Positions 1 to 12,025 of a DNA stretch of 64,000 nt are shown piece by piece. The stretch comes from Haliclona indistincta (lineage: Eukaryota; Porifera; Demospongiae; Haplosclerida; Chalinidae), in the NCBI GenBank assembly GCA_964017065.1, contig OZ024784.1:16163152-16227151 (forward strand), in the 5' to 3' direction. Below the pieces are notes generated by a model that saw only the letters and a list, made by a program, of their open reading frames with translations, searched no databases and was not told the origin of the DNA. Position 1 is the stretch's first letter, and each line of letters opens with the position of its first letter. The translations under genes were made by a program, and so were the position numbers.

Positions 1-1025
1 GATAAACTAGAACAGAAAAATGATTTTATTTTTTATATCAGGATTTTAAAAATGACATACACTTAGCCTGTTCAAATTGTGTTGATATTTGTGTGGACTG
101 CAGTACAGTTGAGGGCAAGAGGAGAGTGGAGGAGAGGGTCAGCTCATCCATGATGACAAACAAGGTCTCTGTGCGCAATGGCGTGCGATACCACGGTGGA
201 TGGAACGCACCACTAAGATCAGACACAGGAAACCTGAAGAACGAGATGATGGAGAGAGAGAAAGCTAGAGTCGTGCTAACCTCAGTGATACTTCAACTGA
301 TGAGCACAGCAGTTTAATGTTGACTCTTTGTCGTAAGCTAGAGTAGGTCTCTGAAGAGAGCGCTTGTTGAAATAGTGCTTGCTGTAAGAAATAGCAAATG
401 ATTTAAACAAAAAACACAAAAGAATAGTGCTGGGCACACTAGCATTGGGTAGTATATAACAACACATGTTAACATGTCATACTTGAGTTAGGTCTGTGTG
501 AGGAAAGTTGAAGTTATGAGTAAAGGTTGCAGGGATTGAGTTATGGCGGGAGGTAGTTGGTGGAGGGTGCAGTAGAGGGTGTAGGCGATCTAACAGCGTG
601 ACGTCCAGGTATAGCTGGGTGTGGTTGAATTTGGTCTCTATGGCAACATCTGGAGTGTTGACACTCTAAATGCAAACACATGTGTGGAATCAGAACTTGG
701 TAAAGAGCAATTCACAGTTTAGTGTTAAAGCACCTTTTTCAAACTGCTTTCTCCCCACTTGCAGGACATTCTCATACATGGTTGGGAACCCTTGCCTTCC
801 TCAGCAAACTGTACCAGCTACATGTGTGTAATATACACAGTAGACTCTGTGGACAGCCAGACATTGTTCTTACTGGTTGAATGGATACAGGAGAAGTGAT
901 GTTGGTGAGATTAGCCTCATTGCGGTACAGGTATTCCCATAGTTCCAGTGATCCAGTAGTGACTTCAACATCACCAGTGGACCCATGAGATATGGAGACA
1001 GCATGCACACTGGACATCCATAGTC

Positions 1026-1077
<52 letters not shown>

Positions 1078-3900
1078 AAGTGATAAGCACAGTACTAGTA
1101 GTGATCACTTACAGTAAGTGATCTGCTGGTAATATTTGTCCAAGCTCTTCCTGGTTTGCTTGTAATGCTGCTCGATTCACTCCACCTTTCAACACTTCAC
1201 CCACAGCACTAAAGTATTTGACCGGGTCTAAACCACTCTCGTCCAGGCTGCAGTATTCTGTACTGGATCCGAGACTGGCGGGCTGGGAATCAGGATGTGA
1301 TGCTGTGCTGTGAGTATGTACAGGATTAGCCTCCAGTAAAACACAAGTGACTCCGCCCACTGTCAGCGAGTATCGGCAGACTTCTAGTTCACTTTCCCCT
1401 CCACCTACTGATGGTCGCTGTCTCTTGAGCTGTGAGGGCGAAGCAGAGGGTGAAAGAGAAAACTGCTGGAGCCCTACTCCTTTACTCAGTTCGATATCAG
1501 ATAATTCGTGAGAGCTTGGAACTCGACCAAATATATTGCCTCTGGACAGTGGTCTAGTCATGTTGTGATCATGATTCCTGCAGAGACGGTGCCAGTAAGA
1601 TATTTGAATTACAAATGAACCACAGCAGGAGCGTATAAGGGGAAGGAGCATTCAACTGCCTTATTCGCTATAGTAATATCGAAGTACTGTTGCTACTTGG
1701 ATCTTGGGCCTTTCTTTGCGTGTTGTGGCTCACTCTTTCGTACATATACATTCATCCACGCTTCGTCCTGCCCGTTTCCAGCTAAAACAAGCGAGCGTTC
1801 AGCCAGAGCCATGATCGCCGTCTTATGCAGCCAGCAAAAGGAAGGTTTTTGCAGCACAAACGGTGGACTTTAGATTTCGTTATCCACAGTTAAACGCTCC
1901 TTCTAAGCTTATAAGCCAATCCTTGTAATGTACTAGGTGTTCAAATGACATGAACACATGAACTACAAGAATTTCCTGTACTGGTACATGGTAAACAATT
2001 CTTACACTGTGTTTACATGCTCCTCCACTTGATGTGAGTCAAAGGAGCGAAACTGGTCTGCTGTGTCATTCAGGCTCTCAGTGACTTCATCCCCTCTGCT
2101 CCTGTCGCCGTGAACTGGCAACTCCCAGGGATCCTGTCTCAGTGTCTCCTCCCTCTCTCTCTTCTTCCTCTGCTCTTGATCAATGTGTTGTTGTAGCTGT
2201 GTCTCAATGTTCCTCATCGCTTGCTGAGGGATGGGACGATTGTGACCATGACGAGCTGAACCAGAGGCTCCTTCACCTGTAAGAGAAATCAAATCACAGT
2301 AGTTCCAGTAACAAGCACACTATCTTGTTAACAGCATGAACACACACAACATGCAATATGCAGCAAATTCCACACATGCTGTATGCAGAATATATCACGT
2401 AGGAATGTGTGGGAATAGACAAACAAACATTGATGCATGAATACACAACAACGCCACTGTTACACACTGTCAGTAGTCATTACCTCCTCCTTCTCCCAGG
2501 CCTATCACCATCTCCAGGACAGTGTTCAGTTGCTGTGGTGACAGCAGAAGATGAACCACGCCTACAAACATGTCCACGTCTAGTTTAGGACCGATGGCAG
2601 AGTCACACTTCCTGATTTTCACCTTCACCGTGACCTCTCCACTAGCACATGCTACGGGAACATTGCAGCGAGACAAATCGTCACTCTCTCCATCACTTGG
2701 TTCGGGAAAATCGCTTAGTGAACCTACAAGCGTAAAGGTATAACTGTAGCTAATGATGCATTTCGAACTCACCAATCAAGTGAGAGTTTGATGACAAATT
2801 GACCACACCCACTTCTAGTGAGAGTCCAGACAACTGCAGCATCTTGGTAGTGAACTCAATCAATGGAGACTGACCATCCTCACTGTGCTCTTGTTCTTGC
2901 TTTGTCACTTCATCAAAAAATTCGATTCTGCAGTATTGAGACCATCTTTGATAATAAGTGATAAAATGTAGTACCTGTCTATTTTGAAAGACAGGACGCT
3001 CTCCTGTGTGTGATCATGAGGAGGTGAGTAGCAGATGTTGATGGTAGTATCAGTGAGAGATATCTGTACTCGCAGCAACACTACAAAATACTCTCATCTC
3101 AAAATAGTATCAAACACTCTGTCCTTAACACCTGTTTCAATTGCTCGAGTCAATGCTTCCATTCCCTCAAACCCGCTCCCAGTCTCCTCTTCTTCTTCTC
3201 TTGTCTCCTCTCCACCTCTCAGTACTTCCTCTGCTAACTGCCGGCTGCTACAAGACAATCAAAATGATAAAATCTTCTATACAACACCACTGTACTACAT
3301 TCTAACCTGCTTCCCATGCTGAAGAAAAGTGAGTCAGTCATTGTATCTGAAAAAATAAAAAATGAAGGAAGGTTTTCATGTGTGATAGAATAGAGAGGAG
3401 CTAGCTCACTCTGTCCACCTGTTTGGTGGGTAGTGTGAGGTGTGACGGTGATAGTGAGCCCAGACACCATCACAGTGCAGCTGCTACTCATCAGTGACGT
3501 CCAGGGAACAGTCACAGTGACACGACCCACAAATCCCGACACCACACGAACAGGAGCATTCACCTCTTCTAGTGACTCATTGATAATCTAATGCAAAGAA
3601 CCATAGGTCAGTGTGTGTGTGTGTGTGTGTGTATGTGCAGACATACTATCATGTCTTTTCCTACTTCCCCTTGATCTAGATCACTTTAATCCCCAATTCA
3701 CTCTCCCCCCACAGAAAGCCCTATGACCTCACCTCCACATTCAAGGGCAGATTAGTGACCGTTCCTGTCCCATTGTACAGATCTAGACTCAGATCGTTCA
3801 GGCTGATACGCTCCTCCAGGAACTGGCCCAGATAATGATGCAGCAGATATCGACATGCACGCTTCTTGAGGAACTCTGGTATAAAGAAAGGCCACGGCAT
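1..3900 (-). CDS. ATG2: ATG2-like autophagy lipid-transfer protein, N-terminal part (gene continues beyond the window)
   Basis: ATG2 proteins are rod-shaped lipid-transfer bridges between ER and the growing phagophore. The first exon, read from an ATG at 3900, begins MPWPF and continues with KKRACRYLL, LGQFLEE and LDLYNGTG, which I recognise as the N-terminal chorein region of ATG2. The next exon (about 3410-3590) reads VPWTSLM, matching the family's VPW segment. Further exons follow: about 2470-2770 (SPQQLNTVLEM, an ATG2-family phrase), 1109-1651, 772-1030, 500-660 (LDVTLLDRLHPLL) and 95-240 (FRFPVSDL followed by PPWYRTPLRTETL). Several introns are 50-100 bp. The 3' end is off the left edge. 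Exon ends are approximate and I did not join the whole frame. The gene starts 231 bp from the divergent aldehyde oxidase gene. An N-terminal VPS13-family protein is the alternative, but the VPW and SPQQL phrases fit ATG2 better. Confidence 0.8.
1026..1080. repeat. (GA)n microsatellite
   Basis: A run of GA dinucleotides interrupted by a few AAAG steps, lying in an intron of the ATG2-like gene. Confidence 0.9.
3610..3636. repeat. (GT)n microsatellite
   Basis: About eleven GT dinucleotides in an intron of the ATG2-like gene, between the first and second coding exons. Confidence 0.9.
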
Positions 3901-4131
3901 GATGGCAGATGGTAAGGCAAAGCGCTGGTTTGTTCTTATCTATCAGCTGGGTCTTGGCAAAAATCCATGAAGATCTTGGCGAGCTGTGAATGTACGTGAT
4001 CGACGGCACTAGTACCATAGATAATGCTAGTGTACGACTTTGTCTCATGCGAGAAGGCTACTATGGAGTTAAACTTTACAGTAGAGGCGGAGTTTAGATG
4101 GGAGGTGGGGCTCGTTGCAAATTCGGTCCAA
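3901..4131. promoter_or_regulatory. Shared head-to-head promoter region, ATG2-like / AOX copy A
   Basis: These 231 bp separate two divergent start codons, so both promoters must lie here or inside the flanking genes. I see no clear TATA box. The call is positional only. Confidence 0.4.
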
Positions 4132-7100
4132 ATGTCAGCTGTTCCAGTGGAGAAGGTTTCGTTCACGCTCAATGGAGCTCCCGTAGTCATTAATGGCGCC
4201 AGTCCCCGCCTCACTCTCCACGAGTGGCTGTACTCGCAGCCGGGGCTCACTGGCACGAAGCGGATGTGTGCAGAGGGTGGATGTGGCTGTTGTGTGCTGA
4301 CAGTAGAGAGAAGTGATCCAGTCACTGGTAGCCTGTCTCCCATTGCACTCAACTCAGTGAGTTATTAGATAAGACATACAGTATAGAGTGTTGATTGTAC
4401 TACTCCTACAGTGCCTCTGTCCCTTGTATTCTGTGAATGGATGGGAGATCACAACCATTGAGAGACTAGGAAAGTGAGTGTGAGTGATTCTGATCTATGA
4501 TTCAGCAGCTGACACATTATGATAATATTCCTGTGCATGAATGTATAATAATGTACATGTGCTTTACTAATGTCACTATATGTTGTCACAGCTCCAGTGA
4601 TGGCTATCATCCAATCCAACACAAAATATCAGACTACAATGCCACTCAGTGTGGATACTGCACTCCTGGTATGGTCATGTCCATGTACAGGTGAGACACA
4701 CAGTCCAACAATTTTCACTGAGTGTCTGTGTGTCCAGTCTACTCCAGGCCAATCCCAAGCCCACCAAACAAGAGGTAGAGGACATCTTTGATGGCAACAT
4801 TTGTCGATGTACTGGTATAAGACGTTAGTATCAGTAAATGGTGTGTATCTTCTTCATACAGGTTATAGACCTATTCTTGATGCCATGAAATCATTTGCTG
4901 TTGACAGTAGTTCAGTATCTGTTGACATTGAAGTGAGTGTAATAATCAGTAGCTACACAGGTCATGATTAATGTCTACAGGACTTGTCTGCTAAATGCTG
5001 CAAGAGGAAGTGTGCTCAATGTCCCGCCTACCCTCGTGTTGATGGTGACCCAGTGTGGTATAGTCCAACCGCACTGAGTGTAGTAATGGAGATCCTAGCA
5101 ACACATGATAGTGTTAAACTGATCACTGGAGACACTGGACGAGGTGAGTATAGTGATAGTAGTCACTGATCAGTGATCTCATGTGATACAGGTGTGTTCA
5201 AGGTACCTGAGACTGCATCAGTACTTGTGGACCTGAAGAATGTCTCTGAACTAAAGATTGTTGAGGTCAGTGATTGAGTATAGTGTTGATGATATGTGTG
5301 GTTGTTTCCAGTTGCATGACAGCTATCTGAAGGTTGGAGCCGCTATCCCACTGAACAATCTGATTGGTTTACTGTTGAGCAACCAGGAGGAAAAGTCTCC
5401 TAACAGCTTTGGACATCTTGCTGCTCATCTTAAGAAGGTTTCACTAGCAACACTTTACCATGAGTGAGGTGTTTCTTTCTCATTGCAGATAGCCAATGTT
5501 CCAGTCAGAAATGTGTGTTAATTTCTTCATCTCTTCAGTAGTGTCAATGTTGTCTCTTTGTCCAGATTGGTTCCTGGGCTGGTAATCTCATGTTGACTCA
5601 TGACAATGCTAATTTTCCATCTGATGTGTTCACTATCATGTCAGCAGTCAATGCATCAGTCACTATCGGTAACACACACACACACGTACAGTCGTTGATA
5701 TATCACTGATCTATGGTGCAGCATCAACTAGTGGAACTGTGGAGTGTTCATTGTGGGAGTTCCTCAAGTTAGACATGACTCACTCTGTCAGTTTCAACTC
5801 CTCCTTCTCTTGCTCCTCTCCATTCTCTTGTTCTATTACAGGTGATTGTCTCTATGCAAATCCCATTCTTATCAGAAGATACAATATTTCGTAGCTACAA
5901 GATCATGCCACGAGCACAGGTTTGCCTCTCACTAGTGTCTGTTTGTTCTTTAATTCCTCTCTCAGAATGCTCATGCATATGTCAATGCAGCGTTCTGTAT
6001 GACAGTTAATCCTAGTACACATCAGGTTGTCTCTATTGCTAATATAGTGTATGGTGGTATAGAGGAACATGCTGTGAGTGGTACTAGGCTCAGTAGCTGC
6101 TGTATATACTCCTCTCTCTCTCTAGATACATGTACCAGCAACAGAGTCCTACCTGACCAAGAAGAGCCTTAGTGATGTAGCCACACTGCAGGGAGCCCTG
6201 ACTGTCCTATCCAATGAGCTCAATCCCAACCAGCCTCCAGTAGCTGCCAGTACTCAGTACAGGAAGAGCCTTGCTATAAACCTGTTCTACAAGGTGAGTA
6301 GCTAGTCACAGCACTGAGTGTATCATGATGACACACTTGCAGTTCTATCTGACAGTGCTGGGAGACAGTGTTAGTGATCGTGTGCGATCAGCTGCTGTTC
6401 CATTTGTACGACCAGTGTCACAAAGCATGCAGTCCTATGACTCTGACAAGAGCCAGTATCCCATCACTCAACCAATGTCTAAGCTGACCTCACTACAACA
6501 AGTGAGTTAATATTGTTTGGTTGTTACTTAGTCAGCTAGTGTGTTGTCTCCTGCAGGCATCAGGTGAAGCACAGTACATTACTGATATCCCTGTTCTTCC
6601 TGGAGAACTGACTGCAGCATTTGCACTCACCAGCGTGGTATACTTAACTTATTTCTTCTAGCCTACAGATAAATTATTCTTTGTGTAGGGCAATGCAAAG
6701 ATCATTGGTATACACACAGAAGCTGCTATGGTATTAGTGTCCTCATCTGTTCTCTCACTGTACTTCTATTTTTCTCTTGTTCAAGGCTATACCAGGTGCA
6801 GTAAAAGTACTCACAGCAGCTGATATTCCTTTGGGCGGACAAAATAACTTCTACACCTTGTATGGAGAGTTTGCAATGCCTGAACCTGTATGTTATAATG
6901 ATTTGTAAAAAGTTATTAAATTTATGTTCTATGTCTTTCCTGGTACTATAGATACTAGCTGATGGTGTGTCTGTGTATGCTGGACAAGCTGTGGCACTGG
7001 TTCTTGCTGACACACAAGCCAATGCTCTCAAAATGGCAGCTGCCATTAGTGTGTCTTATGAGCCTATTGATAAACCAATACTAAGTGTACAAGAAGCTAT

Positions 7101-7680
7101 CGCTAAGAAATCATTCCATGGATCCCCACCAGGAGTTGCATCTGTGATAAAGATTGGTGATACTAATGGTAATGTGTATTGAATGCAATACTTCATGTGT
7201 ATGTTATATTCCGGTACAGCTGCTATTAATAGCTCTGATCATGTGATCACTGGTGCAATAGGTTGTGGTACACAATATCACTTCACTATGGAGACACAGG
7301 TTAGATACTAACAGAATGGAGTCAGTGTATCACATCTGATACTAGACAGCGTTAGTTGTACCTGAAGATGATGGCTATACAGTACACTCATCCACCCAAT
7401 GGACTAGATTTGCACAATGTGCTGTAGCTTCTACGCTGGGAATCCCTAATAACTGGTATTTATAGCTTGTGTTGAGAAATACTGCAAACTCTTTTGATGA
7501 TGATCTAGTGTCAATTTAAGTGTTAAGAGGATTGGTGGTGGTTATGGCGGCAAGTCAAATAAAAGTCCCCAGATAGCAGCTGCTTGTGCTCTTGGTTCTC
7601 ACTCTACTAGAAGGTACTTGAGTGTTAGCATGTGATGTTAGGATTGTTCTGTGTAGACCAGTGAGGATGCACATGGATAT
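4132..7680 (+). pseudogene. Aldehyde oxidase / xanthine dehydrogenase family gene, copy A, 5' part (interrupted)
   Basis: This is a molybdo-flavoenzyme gene read across about 17 short exons. The order is a 2Fe-2S domain with CAEGGCGCC, a second 2Fe-2S domain with QCGYCTPGM and [11 protein letters not shown], an FAD domain with VGSWAGNLM, and the start of the molybdopterin domain with GGGYGGKS. The start MSAVPVEKVSFTLNG at 4132 matches copy B. The family oxidises aldehydes or N-heterocycles in the cytosol. The Glu that follows GGK in xanthine dehydrogenases is Ser here, which favours aldehyde oxidase over true XDH. The exon is cut at 7680, after residues RMHMDI, by an antisense LTR retrotransposon. 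The gene resumes at 12026. Apart from the insertion I saw no frame lesion, so it was probably functional until recently. The intact allele may still exist in the population. Confidence 0.85.
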
Positions 7681-7832
7681 TGTCACAGATTCATAAAACC
7701 GAGCCCAGCTCGGAGGGAAATAGTTTCTTTGCACAACAACAACAAGACCAGGCTAGGAGCATAATATATAGTACAATCAATGATTACGAAATATGATGTC
7801 ATGCAAAATAGTTCAGAGTACAAGTCATTACA
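7681..7832 (-). repeat. 3' LTR of the Gypsy element
   Basis: 152 bp, base-for-base the same as 11874-12025 by direct reading. The stop codon of the polyprotein lies at 7828-7830, just inside this LTR. Confidence 0.96.
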
Positions 7833-10800
7833 CTCTTTCCCCCTTGAAATAATGTGATACCAGAGGTGCAAAATAGTCCGGTTGGCGCCTGACCCGAGAA
7901 CTTGGGTTCCGAGGGGGAGGTAGTGTTCTAGGAGGTCTTGTTCTTGGGCTGACAGGTGTAGAAGGTGGAGTGTCTGGATCTGGTTGATCTACAGGTCCCT
8001 TCGGAAATTCAAAATCGAATCCCTGCAGTTCCCCTAATTCCTTTTGCGCAACAGGTGCTGTTCTAATTCGCATGTGATCTACATGACGTCTGACGATACG
8101 TCCATCGAATATCTTGACTTGGAAGGCTCTTGGGCCTGTAGCCACAATCACTTGTCCTGGTAACCATAGGTCGGCTGAACTGCGAGAAAAATTCTTGACG
8201 AATACCAGGTCCCCAATTGCAAAAGAACGTTGACGTGAAGACTTATCATGGTATTGCTTTTGCTTCTCTTGTCTTCCTTCCACTCTAAAATGCAGATCTG
8301 GCTTCAGCAAGTCCAATGGACTCCTCAGTTTGCGACCCATCAATAACTCAGCAGGAGAGACACCAGTTGTACTGTGAGGTGTATTTCGATAGGCAAACAG
8401 AAATCGGGCAATTTTGTCACTGAGTGTCCCTGACTTCATTTTTTTCACTCCTCTCTTTACTGTCTGCACTGCCCGCTCTGCCAACCCGTTTGTTGCTGGG
8501 TGGTAAGGCGGAGATGTCTTGTGTCGTATACCATTCCTTTTCAACCAGGCTTCAAATTCTTCACTAACCAGTGATGGTCCATTGTCAGTGACAATAACTT
8601 CTGGAAGCCCGAAGGTAGCAAATATTCGCCGCAGACACTGAATGGTCAGAGTTGATGTTATTGCACTCATGACATGGGCTTCAATCCATTTGGAATGTGC
8701 GTCTACTAGCACCAACACCATATGACCCTGGAACGGACCCATAAAATCAATATGAACTCTTGACCAGGGGCGACTAGGCCATGTCCAAGGCAATAGTGGG
8801 GCTTCTGCAGGTGACGACAAATGAAACTGACATTCTGGGCAGGCTTTCACAGCTTTCTCAATATCTTGATCGATGCCCGGCCACCACACTAGTGTGCGTG
8901 CTAGCTGCTTCATCCGGGTAGCACCAGGGTGAGCCTCGTGCAACTCTTGCAGAACGCGTTCTTGACCAATCTGAGGAATCACCACCCTGTTTCCCCACAA
9001 CAAGCATTCCTCTTGCAGTGAAAGCTCAGTTCGCTTCTGCCAGTAAGATTGGAGAGAGGAATCATTAAGATGCATGGGCCAACCATACCGAACAAACTGT
9101 ACTACCTGGGAGAGAGTAGTGTCTCGACGTGTCCAAGTCCGAATATGGTCAGTATTGACTGGTGAATCTCTCATTTGCTCCATCAACAGAACAACTTCAG
9201 GTGGCTGAGGGGTTGTATCGAGTGTGACTGGAAAAGGAAGACGACTGAAGGCATCTGCATTAGCATGCTCTGAGCCTTTCTTGTGGATGAGATGGTAGTC
9301 GTACATTGCAAGAGTCAATGCCCAGCGTTGAATACGGCTGGAAGCTTGTGCTGGAATGGCTCTATCTTCATGAAAAAGACCTTCCAGTGGCTTGTGATCT
9401 GTAATTAAGGAAAAAGAGTGTCCATATAAATAAGAATGGAATCTCTTAACGCCAAACACACATGCTAAGCCTTCTCTCTCCAGTTGGGAATAATTTCTTT
9501 CTGCTGAAGACAACGATCTGGAGGCATACCCAATTGGACGTTCACTGCCATTAGCATACTTGTGTGACAAAACTGCCCCCAGACCATACGGTGATGCATC
9601 ACATGCCACCACAAGAGGAAGTTCAGAATCAAAGTGAACCAGCACCTGCGAGGAAACAAGAAGTTCTTTCGAAGCCTTGAAAGCTTTATCTTGCTCCGCA
9701 GACCATTTCCATTGAACACCAGACTGTAACAATTGGTATAAAGGAGCAAGTAATGTGGCTAGATTCGGGAGGAACTTTGAATAGTATGTCAGTAACCCAA
9801 GATATGACTTAAGCTCGGACACATTCTTAGGACTAGGTGCTTCACAAACGGCTTTTACCTTTTCCTTAGTTGGATGGAGTCCATGTCTATCGATTGTATG
9901 ACCCAAGTACTCCACTGACTCAGACATCAACACACATTTCTCTCTCTTAAGTCGTAGTCCAGCCGTCTCTAGTCGACTGAGGACCTCCTCCAGAAGCCGC
10001 AAGTGTTCCTCCTCTGACTGACCAGCGATGAGTATATCATCCAGGTAGACAATCACCGAGGGGATATTCTGTAGTAACGATTCCATGGTTCTCTGAAATA
10101 TACCTGGGGCCGAGGATATACCAAAAGGTAACCTATTGTAACGGAATAAACCTTTATGAGTATTGATAACCACAAACTGTTTTGAATCCTCCTCCAATTC
10201 CAACTGCAGGTATGCTTGGCTGAGGTCCAGCTTGCTAAAGCAGACTCCTCCTGATAACCGAGCGAAAAGATCTTCTATCCGTGGAATAGGATATGCATCA
10301 AGTTTGGAAGCAGAGTTCACAGTCATCTTGAAGTCTCCACAAATTCGTAGCGATTTCTTGTCACTCTTTAGCACTGGAACGATAGGAGCTGCCCAATCTG
10401 CAAACTGTACTGGCTCCAGAATTTCCTGTTGCACCAGGCGGTCTAGTTCTTTCTCCACCATTGCACGCATAGCATAAGGTACCGGTCGAGCTTTACAGAA
10501 ACGAGGTGTGGCTGATGGATCCACACAGATCTTTGCTTTGAAGCCTTTGAGGGTGCCTAGTCCTTCATCGAAAACATGCGGATGACGTTGCAACACTTCA
10601 GTTAACGCTGGATTATCTTGTAAGTGATGAACACGAATGAGTTGTCGCCAGTCCAATCTCAAAGACTTCAGCCAATTTCTCCCCAGTAGGCAGGGTCCTT
10701 CTTTCTCTACGATCAGCAATGGCAAGGTCGCTGTTTCAGTCCCATGTCCTGTTACTAACACATCAGCAGTTCCAGACACAGCCAATACCTCTCCAGTGTA

Positions 10801-11838
10801 TGTTGACATTTTCACATTTGATGGCAGCAACTCTTGTTGAGGCCACAGTTTCCTAAATGTTGATAGAGGCATAAGAGAAAGCGAAGCACCAGTGTCCACT
10901 TCCATTCTGACTATTTTCTCATCCAGTTGCAGCTCCAAAACATAAGGGTGGGTGTACTGATCTGCTTCCAAAGAAAACATCGTGTATTCTGGTGGTGCCG
11001 ATGTATTCCCATTATCTTGTAGGTCTGGGTTGGTTTCTTCCAAATACTGATTTGATACAGGAGGATGTTGTTGTGGTTGTAGTGGTCGTTTCGATCTGCA
11101 CACGCGAACAATATGTCCTGTTTTACCACAATGATGGCATTTGGTGTACCTGAACTTGCAACTGTCTGACGAATGTCCTCCATACCCACAGCGGTAACAT
11201 TGGCTACGTGGTCCGCTTGAAGGGCTAGGGGTACGAACCGGGGCAGGCATAATCTTCTGTAACTTCAAATTCTCCTCTTTAACTTGTGGTTGCTCTTGCT
11301 GAAGCGCCGAGCATGTCTGTGTATCTCTAGCAGCTGTCTCCATTGCTAATGTAATCTTGAACGCAGTTTCAAATGTAAGCTTGTCTTCCGACAGCAACCT
11401 TCGCTGCATTTGCATATCATTAATTCCACACACGAGCCTGTCTCTCAGCAAGGAGTCCAAAGAATCCGCCGCGTAGTTGCAATGCTTCACCAGGGCTCTT
11501 AACTCGGTGACAAAAGTTGCCACTGACTCCGTTGGCTGGCGGCACCTTGAATTGAACTTAAAACGTTGTACTATCTCGGAAGGCTTTGGGTTGTAGTACT
11601 TTCCCAGTTCTCCCGTTAGTTGCGGGTAAGTCTTGTCATCTACCGAGGCGGGCGAAACCAGGGAAGTCAGAGTCTTGAACGTCGCCGGACCCACTACGGT
11701 AAGGAAGACGGCTTTTTGAGCAGCTTCTTCCTTGATGTTGTTCGCCACAAAGAAATATCGAAGACGAGTCTCGTACTGTGACCACTCTTCTTTGTCCGGG
11801 ACGAACTCTCCAATATTGCCGACAGGTATCGTGGCCAT
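7828..11838 (-). CDS. Gag-Pol polyprotein of the Ty3/Gypsy element (1336 aa)
   Basis: A single uninterrupted frame encodes the whole polyprotein. A Gag-like N-terminus is followed by two CX2CX4HX4C zinc knuckles near residues 214-247, an aspartic protease with VDTGAS near 314, and a reverse transcriptase with YLDD near 597. RNase H follows with ACDASPYGLGA and DHKPLEGLF. The integrase has an HHCC zinc region ending CPEC, then the catalytic Asp in HIDFMGP, the Asp in TDNGPS and the Glu in GLAERAVQ. The order PR-RT-RH-IN is that of Ty3/Gypsy rather than Copia. Gag and Pol share one frame without a visible frameshift. No envelope frame is present. The element is probably mobilisation-competent by sequence, though activity is not shown. 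Confidence 0.96.
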   Translation of the reverse strand: MATIPVGNIGEFVPDKEEWSQYETRLRYFFVANNIKEEAAQKAVFLTVVGPATFKTLTSLVSPASVDDKTYPQLTGELGKYYNPKPSEIVQRFKFNSRCRQPTESVATFVTELRALVKHCNYAADSLDSLLRDRLVCGINDMQMQRRLLSEDKLTFETAFKITLAMETAARDTQTCSALQQEQPQVKEENLKLQKIMPAPVRTPSPSSGPRSQCYRCGYGGHSSDSCKFRYTKCHHCGKTGHIVRVCRSKRPLQPQQHPPVSNQYLEETNPDLQDNGNTSAPPEYTMFSLEADQYTHPYVLELQLDEKIVRMEVDTGASLSLMPLSTFRKLWPQQELLPSNVKMSTYTGEVLAVSGTADVLVTGHGTETATLPLLIVEKEGPCLLGRNWLKSLRLDWRQLIRVHHLQDNPALTEVLQRHPHVFDEGLGTLKGFKAKICVDPSATPRFCKARPVPYAMRAMVEKELDRLVQQEILEPVQFADWAAPIVPVLKSDKKSLRICGDFKMTVNSASKLDAYPIPRIEDLFARLSGGVCFSKLDLSQAYLQLELEEDSKQFVVINTHKGLFRYNRLPFGISSAPGIFQRTMESLLQNIPSVIVYLDDILIAGQSEEEHLRLLEEVLSRLETAGLRLKREKCVLMSESVEYLGHTIDRHGLHPTKEKVKAVCEAPSPKNVSELKSYLGLLTYYSKFLPNLATLLAPLYQLLQSGVQWKWSAEQDKAFKASKELLVSSQVLVHFDSELPLVVACDASPYGLGAVLSHKYANGSERPIGYASRSLSSAERNYSQLEREGLACVFGVKRFHSYLYGHSFSLITDHKPLEGLFHEDRAIPAQASSRIQRWALTLAMYDYHLIHKKGSEHANADAFSRLPFPVTLDTTPQPPEVVLLMEQMRDSPVNTDHIRTWTRRDTTLSQVVQFVRYGWPMHLNDSSLQSYWQKRTELSLQEECLLWGNRVVIPQIGQERVLQELHEAHPGATRMKQLARTLVWWPGIDQDIEKAVKACPECQFHLSSPAEAPLLPWTWPSRPWSRVHIDFMGPFQGHMVLVLVDAHSKWIEAHVMSAITSTLTIQCLRRIFATFGLPEVIVTDNGPSLVSEEFEAWLKRNGIRHKTSPPYHPATNGLAERAVQTVKRGVKKMKSGTLSDKIARFLFAYRNTPHSTTGVSPAELLMGRKLRSPLDLLKPDLHFRVEGRQEKQKQYHDKSSRQRSFAIGDLVFVKNFSRSSADLWLPGQVIVATGPRAFQVKIFDGRIVRRHVDHMRIRTAPVAQKELGELQGFDFEFPKGPVDQPDPDTPPSTPVSPRTRPPRTLPPPRNPSSRVRRQPDYFAPLVSHYFKGERV

Positions 11839-11873
11839 ATCGATACAGGTTCAGCTCCGTCCTCGTCGCCAAA

Positions 11874-12025
11874 TGTCACAGATTCATAAAACCGAGCCCA
11901 GCTCGGAGGGAAATAGTTTCTTTGCACAACAACAACAAGACCAGGCTAGGAGCATAATATATAGTACAATCAATGATTACGAAATATGATGTCATGCAAA
12001 ATAGTTCAGAGTACAAGTCATTACA
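11874..12025 (-). repeat. 5' LTR of the Gypsy element
   Basis: 152 bp, identical to the 3' LTR. It should carry the element's promoter, read leftwards, antisense to the host gene. Confidence 0.96.

Larger units (their letters stand above)
7681..12025 (-). mobile_element. Full-length Ty3/Gypsy LTR retrotransposon inserted antisense in AOX copy A
   Basis: The element is 4345 bp, bounded by two identical 152-bp LTRs (7681-7832 and 11874-12025) that begin TG and end CA, and is flanked by the direct repeat GATAT (7676-7680 and 12026-12030). It is read on the minus strand. The sequence next to the 5' LTR on that strand starts TTTGGCGACGAGG, a likely primer-binding region whose tRNA I cannot name. 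A purine tract (minus strand, 7833-7846, AAGGGGGAAAGAG) precedes the 3' LTR as a polypurine tract should. One open frame fills the interior. Identical LTRs and an unbroken frame point to a recent insertion. Confidence 0.97.
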
